Source: Lunularia cruciata (taxonomy: Eukaryota; Streptophyta; Marchantiopsida; Lunulariales; Lunulariaceae). Taken from it: DNA of 64,000 nucleotides. Shown in pieces: positions 1-12,799 of the stretch (position 1 is its first letter; every line of letters starts with the position of its first letter). The notes under the pieces are model-generated. The model was not told the origin of the DNA, did no database searches, and was given only the letters and a program-made list of their open reading frames with translations. Both the position numbers and the translations under genes were made by a program. Location of the stretch: positions 38,359,034-38,423,033 of the forward strand of contig OX419762.1 of the NCBI GenBank assembly GCA_948567375.1, written 5' to 3'.

Positions 1-154
1 GACACCGTTTATTGTATACCCACCATACTCCATAGGAGAGTTCACACAGCTAGCATTTATTGTGTGTACATGTTAGGAGATCCTTTGGAGAAGGATTATT
101 TGCTATGGCTCACTACATTGCTCTACAAGAGTTTGTGGTTGATTTTCCCTCATG

Positions 155-747
155 TGTTCTAAGGACAAGAGAACCCCAAGAGAAATACAAGAGAAGAAAT
201 GGAAGAGAAACACAAGGCTTCATCTCTCAATACTCTGATGCACAAAGGAGCACCTTGTCTTTATTATATAACAAAGAGGATCTACTCAAAGGGTGCTCCA
301 TCCTTGGATCAGATGATACATGGATTGGTGACATGTCAAAAATCTCCAACTTATGCTTAGTGCATGGATTAGTGATATATTGATCCTTGTCCTATTTGGT
401 TGGTCAAATAAGTTTGAATGGAGGGAATCTTTGGGAAATCTTATTGTAGAAAGCTCAAAATAGCATGGGTGACATACCGTTGGAAAGCTCTTGATGAGAT
501 GAACCAAGGGGGGAAGGAAAATTTATCTCACCTAGGAGGAGGAACAACTTTATTTTTTGAGGCCTAATTCATCCGTTTAGGCCTCCAAAATTGGCTTTGA
601 AGTTTTTTGGCCTTTGCTCTATTAGTAAAAGTATTCCCTTGGTGACACCTCTATCTGATCTACTTAGACCATCATATATAAAATCATTTTAGATGTTACT
701 AAGCCAATGTCTACCTCTAGATAATGTGTCTAGCTAATGGTGTTACA
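155..747. mobile_element. Solo LTR, family S1, with 5-bp target duplication
   Basis: A 593-bp segment interrupts the RT reading of LINE B copy 1. It starts TGTTCTAAGG, ends GTGTTACA and is flanked by the direct repeat TCATG (150-154 and 748-752). Removing it restores the LINE order. A second copy of the same sequence lies at 8198-8891 in the same orientation. No internal coding region accompanies it, so it is a solo LTR left by recombination. Parent superfamily unknown; the 5-bp duplication fits Ty1/copia or Ty3/gypsy. Confidence 0.8.
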
Positions 748-975
748 TCATGTCTCTTTCCATCCCTCTCATACAATACACATATTGTGGGCCCTTTGGA
801 AGATATAGTTTGAGTAGTATTGGCTTTTACACTCAAACAATAGGCCTTGGGTTTATTTTTCCAAACTCATAAATGAAAGGTTTGGAGTCCTCATACATCA
901 CTCATCCCTTCTGACCTCCCACCATGATTCCAATTTCAAGTAGGGGGTTTGAGAGTACTAGACTCTCTAGTGGAC

Positions 976-1668
976 TGTAACACCCATTTGTGCATGTGTG
1001 TGGTATTGTGATATTTAGCTTGGTATTACAAGTACTTGAGAGATATTATTTATATAGAGATAAAAGATGGTTCTATATTAGTCATGACTAGCTAAAGTTT
1101 TTCATAGCTAAGATAGAGTGGACCTTACTTTAGAAAAAGTGGAAAAGGTGAGCACCACTATTTTGGATTCTAGTGTGGTGACTTGGTATCATTCATAGGT
1201 GTTTGGCTTTGAGGAAAGAGTTAAGAACTCTTGGACCCACAAGCCTTTTTTTGTTTTGGATTCTTCTATAGTCCAAGGATAGCCCATGTGAAGGAATCCT
1301 TGACTTAGTGGTTGGGTCAAGATAAGACCACATGCTTAGGAGAATATTCCCATGAGTATAGATATTCCTTTAGCTTTTTGACTTTATTTGACTTTTAGCC
1401 TAATAACTTGAGTTACTCCAATAATTAATAACTTTGGTGCATAACTATTTCACAAGTATATAAACTAGGGGTGAGGAGGTACTCATCATCCTTTCATTTG
1501 CAACTATCTCTTTGTCATTGAGTTCTCTAGTGAACAATGGCTTGAGTCTTGGAGTGTTAGCCTTGGAGGAGTATGATGGAGTTGGGGTTCTTTGCCTTCT
1601 TGGTCTATGGTGCGCTACCATAATAACCATCAGAGGTTCATCTTGGGTGAGAGACATGCCAGCTCATA
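976..1668 (+). mobile_element. Solo LTR, family S2 (same family as the full element at 48.5-56.3 kb), 4-bp target duplication
   Basis: A 693-bp sequence collinear with the LTRs at 48523 and 55653, starting TGTAACACCC and ending AGCTCATA where the fresher copies end GGCTCACA. Direct repeats GGAC flank it (972-975 and 1669-1672). It sits inside LINE B copy 1, whose coding similarity continues on both sides. It differs from the 48.5-kb LTRs much more than those differ from each other, so it is an older insertion. Confidence 0.85.
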
Positions 1669-2830
1669 GGACAATGATGATTTTTATAATTCATTTATAT
1701 CCAATATATCGGTGTAAGCCATAGCTCACACACATCTTTCCCCCACTTGGGGAATATCTAGGTGGCTTACTCTATCCTCACAAGATATTATGTCTCCTAA
1801 GCCTCATATTTAGCACACATGTTCCTTCCCATAAAGGTGCTACTACCACATCTAGACGCCTTTGTCTTGCATGTGTAAAAATCCCTAGTTTAGTTGACTT
1901 TGTCTCCCTAGATTCTAGGGAGATTCAAGAGGATCTTACTGAACATATGCACACTCATGCCCTCACTAACATCCTCATATATTTTCTTATTTTGGATAGA
2001 GCTAGGATTCCTTCTTGTAGAAGGAAGAGAACCGGAGCTTGGCTCCATGTATTGCCATTCATTGACTAGTTTTGGTTCACTTTAGAAGAGTTTACCATGG
2101 CATTCCAATTGCAATTGGACTTGCCACATCTAGCACTTTTAGGGCTTCCAAACTAGTATGCTTGTGGTTCTTCTTATGCTATACATGACATCCACATTTT
2201 ACATTGTGCCATAAGAGGAGAGCCCACTATAATCCATGATGCTATTTGGGATACAATGGCTTAAATCCTATGATCCACTTGCTCCTAAGTTCAGATTGAG
2301 CAATTGTTGGATTTATTAAGACCTCTTCTTTTGAAGTGAGGGCCAATATATTCTCATTTAGAGATGGTAGATGCACCTTTTTTGATGTGGTTGTCACAAG
2401 CCCCTATGACCAGAGTACTTGACTCAAACAAGCATGCATGGGGGAGTTGCAATGATCAAAGCTATTAGGGAGAGAAGGATCATTATGCACCATGTCATAA
2501 CTCCAACACCTTTGTCTCATTGGTAGTACAGATTTTTGGCCATCCCTGTCATCACTTGGATGACCTCTTTCATGAGATAGTACAAGGTTCTCTATGGAAG
2601 AGAGGAGCACTAGCACTCCCTCTTGCCATACTCACCTCTTACTTTTGAGAGTGGGTATCCGTTGTCAAACTTTGCCTTTCTCTCTTTGGGAGCACATAGG
2701 ATGCCTAACTGTAGAGCTTATAGATCAGAGCTTTTGTGTCAACTTCTCACTACTAATTTGAGCACACATGGTACCCAACTAGTAGAACCCTCCACTCTTG
2801 TTTCTAAGATTCCTTCTACCAAGTAGGGAA

Positions 2831-5800
2831 GTAACAACCAACCTAACCCATCATCATAACATGCACTCTTGGTCTATTGGTCATCACTTCTAACATTTCC
2901 AAGGAGATAAACATAGCACACCTAGAAGGAAAGAACCTAAGAGCAATGCCCACACACCAATCCAAGCCAACTGGGCATACAAACAGGCATGCAAGCACAA
3001 AGAGGATCCAATCACAAGAATTTGATAATAACTCAGTACTTTTTATTTGAAAAGAGCTTCAAAGCCTTCTTGCTCTATCATCAAGATAATTTCAACCTGT
3101 AATCTAAGCCTCCTCCAATATTTGTTTTAGATTTCAACCAACTTCTAATCCATGTGGGGAACTTCTATATATTTTTTATGGGGAAAAATCTGCATAACTC
3201 ATATGGACATAACTTTGTCGGTATGACTTGGATTTGAGTGTTCTAGGTTTCAATGGAAATCCTATAAGATTAGCTTTCCAATGACATAAAGTGAGCTTCA
3301 ACTTGATCATTATAGATCTCCTGAAAAGCACTCAAACTTGATAAATTTTTTGTAGCATCCACCCTAATTTTGGAATCCCTAATTTTAGGGTTTGCTCTTG
3401 ATTCTTGGCAACTTTGTCCATATTTCTAGATTCGATGCACTCACAATCCTTAAAATCACTCTACCAACAAAAACTCTCTAATCATAGTAATAAATATGGG
3501 AGAATTGACACTCAATCATAATTGAAGACAAATGCACTACTCAACTTATGATAGTTTTTTTCAGTACAACTTGGTGCATCAGATCTCACTCTCCATGGAT
3601 CCAAAGCCAACCAAATTTCCCAAAGTAGTTGGTTAAGCCTTTGTCTAAATTTATGTAAAGTTTGATGGCCTAATCCAACCCCACTCCCTAGATAGGATCA
3701 ATTCCTAAGATGAGCTAACTTGTAAGCTTTACATACCTAGGTCTACTTGATCCAAGACATTGAACTTTCCTTTTGAGAAATTCACATGAAATCTTCTCAA
3801 AAGAGTAAAAACCTAATTGCCAATAACATTGGAAATTTTCATAAGGTAACTCTAACCGTAACTTGGAGAGTGACTAAAATTCCAAACTTGATCATCACCT
3901 CTTCTCCAACACCTTATATCTCAAAAGCTTCAACTTCAATCAATCAGATTTGATCTTAGATTAATCAAAAATTGGAATTTCTTATGCTTAACACTATAAT
4001 AACTTTGTCTCCTCTCCAACTACATTGACAGATCATGAAAATGTTTCAATAAATGCTCCCAATTGCCTACTTTGTGCTCCTAGGTATGAATTCTACCCCC
4101 TTGACTCAATTGATGATATCTCTCTCAAAATCTGCTCAAATCATTTGATTTCAGCCTCCAGATTGTAGCTTGTCAACTTATGTATCTAACCGTGGTCTCC
4201 ACTCCTCAAGTTCCTTCCCCAAACTCCCTTGATGCCCAAAAAGCTCCAGACTTCCTCTCATGACATCTCATCTCTTGCAATTTGTCATTTAGTCTTTTCA
4301 TTTTTTGACAAAGGATCCCACAACTCCATCTTGAAGCTTATGAGCAACAATTAAGGCATTCCCCAACCATAGGAGCACTTAGATTGTCAAATCCCAGACT
4401 TGCTTGTAAGTGAGCACTAGAAGGACAATAGGATTTGGGTTTACCATCACCGACTCCATAAATGCCATCCCAAAATGTGTCACCATCCAGTCTCGTAAGC
4501 CGTCGTAGTGTAAAATCTAAAGCCTAATGAAATTGGGAGTGGTAGATCAGGAGCATGGGACATGTCATGCTCAAATGTTGCCTCCAATGCTCTACCACTT
4601 GTGCTTTGCTACAACTCTCATTCCCAACATCCTCCTCCCTCTCAAGACTCCTCAAGTAAAAACACCCCATATTTCTCCACTCTCCCTCACCTATATACAC
4701 CAAAGCCCTTGAACAAGATAAGATCATAACCCACATGGCCAATTGCATACATGTACATAGATTTCTCACATGACAATCTCTCATCCGTGGGATCTATCAT
4801 ACAACCTACTCCACTAATATAGAGACAACCATGATAATTTACTTTTTTACGGGCTATGCAAACCACAACACGACATTGTCACCTTGTAGCACTCACAAGC
4901 ATTGGATCTTCACTACTAAGCAACAGTAGTAGGGACTTCTAACACATCTAGGCCCCTTCCTCCTCATCTACCAAACATACTTGTGGAGGACCCATATCAT
5001 ACAATTTAGGAGTAGGTGACTTTGTAGGCTAATGTGTCTTTTTTGTCCTCTAGGGACTTGCCCTTTGTTTCTCAACAAGCTTTTGCCCTTTTGCATTAGC
5101 CTCAGGCTCAAATTTATCATGTATACATTTTTGTGTGCTTGCATTCCATATTTGCTTCCTTTTGGATATACTATTTGGCCTTTAGGCAGGTAAAAAATAA
5201 AAGACCTGACTATAACCAAAAGCAAGGAAGTACTTTTGCTCTTCATAATATGGTTGCACCAATTCAATAAAGTAGCTATAAGGGACTTTAAATTGTGACA
5301 ACCACTCTTGGCTCATAATTGTGTTGTATTGATGGATGAGAAAGGCACAAATCCTATCATCTCAATGATACCTTAAATTGTGCTACTAATTCTTGACTTT
5401 GAGCATTTTATAGCAAAAAATAATTGTTGATAATTTAAAATTTGGGAAAAGAAGGAGAATAAAATCCAAGTAATCTAGAGCTCCTTAGTAGCCAAGTATG
5501 ATGAAGGAAATGGAAATAGAAGTTATAGGGTGGTTACATTTAAAAGAAAAGCTTGTCTTTAAAGTTGCATATCAAAGCATGAATATCTCTTAAATTTCCC
5601 ATTTTTCCCCTTTGGGTAGATATTTACATAATGTTTACCTATCCTAAGCTCACCAATGGGTTTTGGGTTGCCTTCATGAACTTTATAAACTATGCATGTG
5701 TTGAATTTTCTCATAGCTAAAAACATGTGCTTTGTGGTGCAAACTCAAGTTGTCACATTCAACCAAACTTCCATTTGAAACTCTAAAATGCAGACTTTGA

Positions 5801-5881
5801 TTGTAAAACCAAAAAAGTATAATTTTGTAAAAGACTGAAGAGAGAAATAGGAGAATGAAAAATTAGAGTGAAAGATCACAT
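2831..5881. other. AT-rich stretch without a supportable gene
   Basis: About 3 kb of AT-rich sequence between LINE B copy 1 and the chromovirus. Text around 3180-4450 (many short runs such as ATCTCCTGAAAAG and AAACTTGATCATCACC) resembles plant LTR-retrotransposon LTR or leader sequence, but I could not find paired ends or a coding domain. Short ORFs at 4524-4784 and 4968-5267 (minus) show no recognisable motif. Confidence 0.5.
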
Positions 5882-6302
5882 TGGGACTCTTGAATGAGAG
5901 AAACTCCAAATGCCTAGCATGAGCTTGGGCTTTGGCATTTATAGAGAACATACAAGGCTCTTGAGAAGCTTCCTAAAAGCAGCTTTCTTAGAGTGCAAGC
6001 CAAGCTAACCGGGAAACTTTTCAAGAAGCTTAGAAGCAATCTACTTGGCATGTAAGTTGAGCTAGTAGGGAAGCTTCACAAGAAGCTTCCTTCTAGAAGC
6101 CATCTACTTGGCATGCAAACTAAGCTAGCCAAGAAGCTTCCTCCTAGAAGTCGCCACTTGACATGCACATCAGCCAATATTTGGAAGGTACCAAGTAGCT
6201 TCCTAGATATTTCTAAAATATTCTTATAATTCTTGGCTAATTTGGCATACTTGCTACTTCATTAGTCTTGACTAACTCATCAATAAATTCCATGTTGTTA
6301 CA
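5882..6302 (-). repeat. 3' LTR of the chromovirus
   Basis: A 421-bp direct repeat of 11662-12067. On the plus strand it begins TGGGACTCTTGAATGAG and ends GTTGTTACA, so on the element strand it starts TG and ends CA. Shared blocks include the CAAGGCTCTTGAGAAGCTTC region and the run ending in CTTGACTAACTCAT. The two LTRs differ by many substitutions and small length changes. Confidence 0.75.
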
Positions 6303-6379
6303 TATTCCTCCATCGCTTGTTGGTGATGTTTTTGTCACCATGGAAGCTTCAAATCATGGATGGTTGTTTGTGCATTCTA

Positions 6380-7600
6380 GAGATGAGAAAGAGGCTTCAA
6401 GTGGCATCATGAAGGGGATACCCTTTCCAAAGGACTTTGTATTCCGTATGTTGTTAGCAACCATGTTAAATGTGGCAATGTGCAAGGATATGATCAACTT
6501 TATACTCCTCATGATCATTGATAAGGATGGGAGGAGGAAGGTGTTGGACATAAAAGGAAAAGGAAGATGGATTAAAACAAAGGGTTTTGACTTGGAGACA
6601 TGAAAGATAGGGTGGATGCATAAGGCAAGGAAATTAATAAGTAACAAGAGAAATGATTTGGGTGACATCAAAGGGACTTATCCAATTAGGAGTAAGTTTA
6701 CAAATTTGGTTATCAAGGAGAAAGTGCAGGTTATGAGAAGAAAGCATGAACTTATCATTGAGTTGAAAGGTAAGATCACAATGATGTTCATTTGCATATT
6801 GATTTTGACAATATTGAGCTACGAGGAGATAAGATTGGCTTGTTGTAGGGATTCAAGTATTGTGGTCAAAAAGGTAGAAGTATGAGGGACATGAGATGAA
6901 GGAGGAGTAAGATAAGAATCTAGAACAAGGAGTCTTGGCTAAAGTTAAGGAAGAAGTGAGAGAATCTAGTGCTTTCCTATTTGGAATTATTATAGGTAAA
7001 CTCAGCAATTGTAAGACATTCATCCCAAGTTGTATGGTGAATGTTGATAAAGGCATAAAGCATGTCCTCCAAGGTGTAATTTTCATGTTTGGTTTGTTTA
7101 ACAATTTGAGGATGGTAGGTCATGGACAAAGCAAGCTTGGTGCCAAGTATCTCAAAGAATGTTTGCCAATTTTTTTTGGTGAATTGAGGATCACAAAAAA
7201 CAAAGAGTACACAACGCATCCCATGATGCTTGAAGGTATTGTTTAAGTAATCTAAGCCAATATTGGAGCATCCACAATATCAAAGGTTAGTGCCAAATGG
7301 ATTTACTTACTAAGCTTATCCAAAAACACCATGATTGTTGTGTGACCTTGCTTTGTCTTGGGCAAGGAGGTGATGAGATCTAAGCTCACATGTTCACATC
7401 AAGCCAATGGGATGGGAAGTGGTTGAAGGAGTCCACTTGGTTTCTGGTTGTTCACCTTGTTGTGTTTGTAACTCTCACAAGATTGGATAAATTCTTGAAC
7501 ATCTTGTGCCATGTTGGGCTACCACCATTGGCACTATAGAGTACCCAAGGTCTTGTCCACACCCATGTGACCAGCCATTGGTAAGTCATGGGTTTCTTGA
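6380..7600 (-). mobile_element. Chromovirus integrase and chromodomain region
   Basis: Minus-strand reading gives integrase-core hallmarks: a CDPQF stretch, TKLALSMTYHPQ (family consensus TKL..STAYHPQTDGQ), YTLEDMLYA and WDECLTIAEFTYNNS. Upstream, around 7.4-7.5 kb, are phrases typical of the catalytic-core entry (a LPKTKQGH-like run). Toward the 3' LTR a short run WKGYP followed by a DAT motif matches the chromodomain signature KWKGYP..EATWE. This identifies the element as a chromovirus. Fossil, broken many times. Confidence 0.75.
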
Positions 7601-8197
7601 AGGCACACAAGTCATATATCACTCTTGGTTAGAACATAGATCCGTTCTCATAGAATAGAGGACCTTCCTTGAAGGAGAAGGCATTTTATTCCTTTTTGTG
7701 TGCTATAAGATGACCTTGTACCACCTCAAAGAAGAGGTCTTGTTGTAAAGCTACCCTGAACTTGATTTGGACTTTTGAATTGACTAACACTATCATAATT
7801 GCCACTATGATGAGAGGAAGAGACTTCAAATCATGTTATTGTGTTAGGGAATTGAGGATGATGTGGAACCTATTGGGTTGAGTTGTACTCAAGTTTGATA
7901 TGAAACAACTATAGTTGATTCACACATCAATGATGTAGACTCTTCATGTCCTCCTTTTGCAACAAGGGTTTGTGATTGGTTTGCATGCTCACTTGTTTCT
8001 CCAAGAGATAATGCCTCCATAACTCTGTGGCATATATCATTTCTTATTGTTCTTAATCTCAAGTAGAGTAATTCCTTTTTGTTGTGTTTAAATGGTGAGA
8101 CATAAAGGCAATGGGATGTAACCCATTTGTAAATTCTTGCTACAACCCAACTCCAATGGCAAAGTTAGAAGCATCAAGTTCAACCACACAAGGTAGT

Positions 8198-8891
8198 TGT
8201 AATACGTTGAGGGCAAGAGAACTCTTCAAGAGAAAACATAGATTTCATACTCAATCCTTTGATGCCCCAAAGGAGCACCTTCTCTTTATTATATAGCAAA
8301 GAAGATCCCCTCAAAGGAAGCTCCACCCTTGGATTAGTTATTTAGATGGGTGACATGTCATTCCTTGTCCTATCTAGTTGGTCAAATGGGTTTGACCAAA
8401 GGGAATATTTAGGGAATCTTCTTGTAGGAAGCTCAGAATCACATGGATAAGGTACCATTGGAAAGATCTAGATAGAAAAAATCATGGGGGAAAGAAGGAG
8501 AGCTTTCTTTGTTAAAGGAGAAATATTTTTCCATTTTCAAGGCCTAATTCATCCATTTAGGCCTCCAAAAATGGCTTTAAAGTTCAGGCTATTTTTGGCT
8601 TCTGCCCTATTAGTAGAAGTTCTATTTTGGTAATACATCTATCTGATTTAAATTCTCCATCATGTGTAACATCCTTCCAAATGTTACTACTCCAAGTTTC
8701 ACCTCTAAATCATATGTCTAGCTATTGATCCTAAAGTCTTCAAGCATGTTTCAATTTTTGGCCTATTAGAAGAAGTACTCTTTAGGTGATACCTCTTTCT
8801 AATCTACTTAGTCCATCATGTATAAAATCCTCCCATATGTTACCAAACCAAATTTCATCTCTAGATCATGTGTCTAGCTATTGGTATTATA
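8198..8891. mobile_element. Solo LTR, family S1, inserted in the chromovirus, 5-bp target duplication
   Basis: About 694 bp homologous to 155-747, starting TGTAATACG and ending GGTATTATA, flanked by GTAGT (8193-8197 and 8892-8896). The chromovirus RNase H reading continues on both sides. It is longer than its sibling because its 3' part is partly duplicated: 8735-8891 repeats about 8590-8710, including a run ending in TGTCTAGCTATTG. Same orientation as the copy at 155-747. Confidence 0.75.
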
Positions 8892-8899
8892 GTAGTTGA

Positions 8900-9975
8900 G
8901 GATCATATGGTTGAAAAAAAGGTCTTGAAAGTACCATATGTTTTAGCTTTTGGAATGCTTCTTTGTGTTTGGTGGTCTACTAAAAGCTTGAGATCTTCTC
9001 CAAGGGGTTGGTCAATGGTATGCCCACATGAGCATAATAGTGGATGAAATGTTGGTAAAATTTTGCCAATCTATTAAATGTATGCACTTTTGCTGCATCC
9101 TTTTGAGTAGGCCAATCAAGAATTGCCTTGATACTCCTCTTCCATCTTGATCCCCTTTGATGAGATCTTATGACCCAATAAGGTAATTTCCTTCTTCTAG
9201 ACAACACACTTTGACTTCTTGCAATAAAATTTCCGTTGACATAATCGTCTTAAGACTTCTCATATGTGATTTGCATGTTTTTCCTCCATTTTGTTATAGA
9301 TTAAAATATCATCCAAGAACACCATCATGTACCAATCCAATAGTCCATCCAAAAATCAATGCATTTGATCCATGAAGATTGTTGGAGCATTAGTGAACCC
9401 AAAAGGTAAAACTCTCTATTCAAAAAATGTCCATACCTTGTACAAAAGGTAATCTTTTGCACATACTCTTTATCAATGTGAATTTACCAATAGTCACTTT
9501 GGAGATCCAACTTGGAGAAGTATCGTGCTACACTCAATTATTCAAACAAGTAATCAATTTAGGCAAGAGATATGCATTTCTTGATTGTTTGCTTATTGAG
9601 GCCATGGTAATCAATACAAAAACAAAGTACTCCATCTTTCTTTAGAACAAATAATACAAATGCTTCCCCAAGAGATGTACTATGTTGTATGAAATCCGTC
9701 TCCAACAACTTTGTCAACATTGTTTGAAACGCATCTAACTCCTTTGGTGAGAGGTGATAGATTGGTCTACTTAATGGATTACTAGGCAATAACTCAATCT
9801 TGAAGGGCATACTACAATTGGAGAGTAATCCCTTTGGTAAATCATCCAGAAACATATCCACAAACTCTTGAACTACATGATCAACCATTGCTTGATAAGG
9901 CTTTTGGTCTTCATCAGATTCTCCATATACAATAGACTTGATCCACATTGAAAAATTAAGTTTATCTTCCTCCAA
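8900..9975 (-). mobile_element. Chromovirus reverse transcriptase and RNase H region
   Basis: The 9559-9975 minus reading contains RPIYHLSPKELD and CIDYHGLNKQTIKK (family: RPYRMSPAELEEL and CVDYRALNK.T.K), the start of the Ty3/gypsy RT. The 8980-9207 reading contains IKAILDWPTQKD and LAKFYQHFI (family: I..WP.P......FLGLA.YYRRFI), the RT-RNase H junction. Fossil. Confidence 0.75.
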
Positions 9976-11642
9976 AGCTTGCTCTATGGTTGCTTTATTG
10001 ACAAAATTCTCATCTTAGGACTGACTATTCTTAGGTGTCTTACTCAAAAGTACCAAATAATCTAATCGATATTTCTTACTTGGGTGTTGTACTTGAATTT
10101 GTCATTGTGTCCAAGCAAATTGAACCATATGATATTCAATCCAAGGCAACCCTAGAATGATATCAGAGTGTAGAGGTGTCATTATTACAAACCTCATACA
10201 CTCCAAATACTTCCTCAATCTTAAATGTAACAAGATGTGAGGTACAAAATACAAATTCTACCATCAGCCATCATCAATCTACTCCTAATTACTAGTTTAA
10301 TATAAATACTTAATTTATTTGCTAATTGCATGGATCTGTAATTTTTTGAACTCCCAAAATCAACCAAAATCCTACAACCATGATCAAATATCATGTGTTT
10401 TGTAAGTGAAGCAAACTTGCATAGACCAAGTCTTCAATCTCATTAGAACTAATCAAGTCCTAGTTAGTAGCTTGAGTACTCATATTAAGATTAATTTTTT
10501 CCTTGATCATCATGCTCCACAAACACCATGTCTACTATTTGTCAAGGTTGTACATTCTTGAGTGGACATGAAGCAATGTGATGTCCAAATTGGTGATAAT
10601 TAAAGCAACCACCATTTTGTAATAATTTTTCCCTATCTGTAGGGCCAAGTGGTTTTTGTTGGATAGCATTGATCTCCATTGGTGTTGGCTCTTCCACCCG
10701 TGTGTAGTGTGTGGGTAGGTTTTGAAAGTTAAGGTCAACACCAAGTTGTCACAACCAAGGATTCAAAATGCTCAACTAATTACATGGCTTCCTCCAAGTC
10801 CTTGGGCTCTTGCATGGTCATGATCAATTTGGTGTGTGACTTTCAAGCACTTCACAAATCAATCTAGAGCTTCACCTTCTAATATATCTAGAATTTACAT
10901 TATGGTGTTTTGGAATTGGGTTATGTAGCTTCTTATAGAACCAATCTACTTCAATTTTTCCAAACTATCTCGTACAGCTCATGTGGTATTTATAGTTTGG
11001 AATTGCCTAATTGTTGTACTCTTGAATTCTTTATATATCGAGATTGGCACAAAAAACCATAGTTCAACTTGCTCCACTCAAAATCATCATTATAGTTTTG
11101 CTACTACATCCAATTGGCTTGAAGCAAAGAGAATATGTCTCCATTCATCTTTAAGATTTGTAGTTTCAAAATATCATACACAATCAAACACAAAATTCTC
11201 CACTATGTCTAAAAGATTCTTGCCTTCAAATACATTGGGTTCTAGAAATTGGATTTGCTCTTCTCTTTCTCAAAAGGGTGCTCTCTCTATATGCTCTTAT
11301 CATTAATGCTCTCATACTTTCAACAACCAAATAAGGTGCTCAATCTTTTGTTGCATGGCAATGATAACTTTGAGCATTGTTGACATGGCTACTACTCTAT
11401 CAAATTACTTAAAATTTATCTAAGTTAACATGTAGATGCAACATGTCCACCATTCCTCCATAAGTTATGATCGAAAGTACCAAGGGTTCATTGAAAAAGG
11501 TGATCATATTCTAAAAGTTCTACCCAAAGCATGAGATGATGAACTTCATGAAATGATGCTTTGGTAGGACATGGATATGAAAATCACAATGGTTTGATGG
11601 AAATGGATTTGGTGGTCCATAAATTCCATCCATCTCATTCTT

Positions 11643-11654
11643 GATTTAATACCA
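11643..11654 (-). other. Chromovirus primer-binding site, initiator-Met-tRNA-like
   Basis: Immediately internal to the 5' LTR the element strand reads TGGTATTAAATC. This matches the plant iMet site TGGTATCAGAGC except at three positions that fit C-to-T or G-to-A decay. Position and match support the LTR boundary at 11662. Confidence 0.55.
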
Positions 11655-11661
11655 ATGTGAA

Positions 11662-12067
11662 TGGGACTCTTGAATGAGGGAAACTCCAAATGTCTAGCAT
11701 GAGCTTGGGTGTTGGTATTTATAACAAACATACAAGGCTCTTAAGAAGCTTCTCAAGACGCTTTGTTATAGAAGCCATCTACTTGGCACGCAAGCCAAGC
11801 TAGTTGGAAACCTTCCCAAATTCTTCACATAGTTCATTTTTAGGGAAGGTTTCCACCTACTTGGCATGCAAGCTAAGCCAACCAAGAAGTTTCCCAATAA
11901 GCTTCCTCCTAAAAGTCATCACTTGGCATGCACATTACTCAATACTTGGAAGGTACCAAGTAGCTTCCTATATTCTTCTAGAATATTCTTATAATTCTTG
12001 GCTAATTGGACCTATTTTCTACTTCATTAGTCTTGACTAACTCATTGCTAAACTCCATATGGTTACA
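11662..12067 (-). repeat. 5' LTR of the chromovirus
   Basis: A 406-bp partner of 5882-6302, with plus-strand ends TGGGACTCTTG and TGGTTACA. Adjacent to the primer site at 11643-11654, which fixes it as the 5' LTR on the minus strand. Confidence 0.75.
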
Positions 12068-12799
12068 ATACCCCAAAGGAAAGAAGAAATGGAATACAAA
12101 GCACCAACAAATGCAAGGAGAGAAATCTGGCATGGAGCACAAGGAAACCAAAGGGGAACAAACAACAACATTGCAAGCACACAATTGTCAAACTACCCCT
12201 AAGGGAGAAGAAAAACACACTATTGGACTATGTGCTGAAGGTCCTCAAGTGGTATATCTTGTAAATGAGAGAAGAGAGCCCTAGATGTAGGGGGCACTCT
12301 TACAACCAAAACCCATCTAAGAAGACTCCATGCCTAAGAGCATTGTATTGTGATAGAGACTCTTTATTGCAAGTAGTAGGTGAGCATGGATTAGGAGACA
12401 ACCATTGCCCATCTCCTCTAAGAGGAACCTTGTGTTGCATCCCTATGCAATCCGTGAAGATGGTGGTGAAGGTGCCTAAAAATCTCCACAGCTAGAGGAG
12501 TGAAGGTATCATAGGCAAGCCATGGGGCATTATGATCTTCCTTTCCTCAAGTTGCAATGTTGTTGCCACTCTAGCTTGAATGCTTTCTAGTGCTAGCATC
12601 TTTGCTCGCGAGGGGTTTTCAACCACCACATCATACAAAGTATGCAAATCCTCTATGAATGTGATAATATTTGTTCTCACTTGGCATGGAGATGGTCTTG
12701 GTAAGTCCAACCACTGCTCAATCTATACTTGGGACCATGTAGATCAAAGGAGCTAGGCCACTGTATCTTGGATGGCATCTGAACTCTGGTGGGCTCTCC
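12068..12799. other. Unassigned stretch with one open minus-strand reading (12492-12710)
   Basis: No paired repeats or known domains seen. The minus-strand ORF 12492-12710 (72 codons) is lawful-looking, with segments such as FIEDLHTLYDVVVENPS and QARVATTLQLEERK, but matches no family I can name. It may be a decayed part of LINE B copy 2, which lies just to the right on the same strand, or part of another relic. Confidence 0.3.

Larger units (their letters stand above)
1..2830 (+). mobile_element. LINE family B, copy 1 (5'-truncated by the window edge, decayed, hosts two solo LTRs)
   Basis: Remnant of a non-LTR retrotransposon related to LINE A of this window. The RT motif-B region (about 60-150) reads like GEGLFAMAHY, matching GGPLFAMAH of LINE A. 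After the first solo LTR the thumb region resumes (about 753-975, SLSYNTHIVGPLEDIV, then KVWSPH), and after the second solo LTR it continues (about 1669-1740). Near 2150-2270 a Cys/His knuckle and IHDAIWD correspond to the CCHC knuckle and THDAIRD of LINE A. Several in-frame stops and frameshifts make it a pseudogene. The 3' limit is approximate because the end of the endonuclease domain is too degraded to place. Order of events: LINE first, the two LTRs later. Confidence 0.7.
5882..12067 (-). mobile_element. Ty3/gypsy chromovirus (fossil), about 6.2 kb including a nested solo LTR
   Basis: A minus-strand element bounded by two related LTRs (5' LTR 11662-12067, 3' LTR 5882-6302). Reading right to left: a gag zone with a zinc-knuckle-like cluster near 10.57-10.62 kb, reverse transcriptase about 9.3-9.98 kb, RNase H about 8.9-9.2 kb and 7.9-8.2 kb split by the S1 solo LTR, integrase about 6.98-7.6 kb, and a chromodomain-like segment about 6.39-6.5 kb. 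The order RT, RNase H, integrase, chromodomain is that of chromoviruses. It is heavily decayed, with well over ten breaks, and cannot be active. No target duplication is visible. The visibly diverged LTRs point to an old insertion. Confidence 0.8.

Noticed and set aside
6268-7246. Plus-strand ORFs of 83-111 codons
   Set aside because: Antisense shadows of the chromovirus integrase and chromodomain region.
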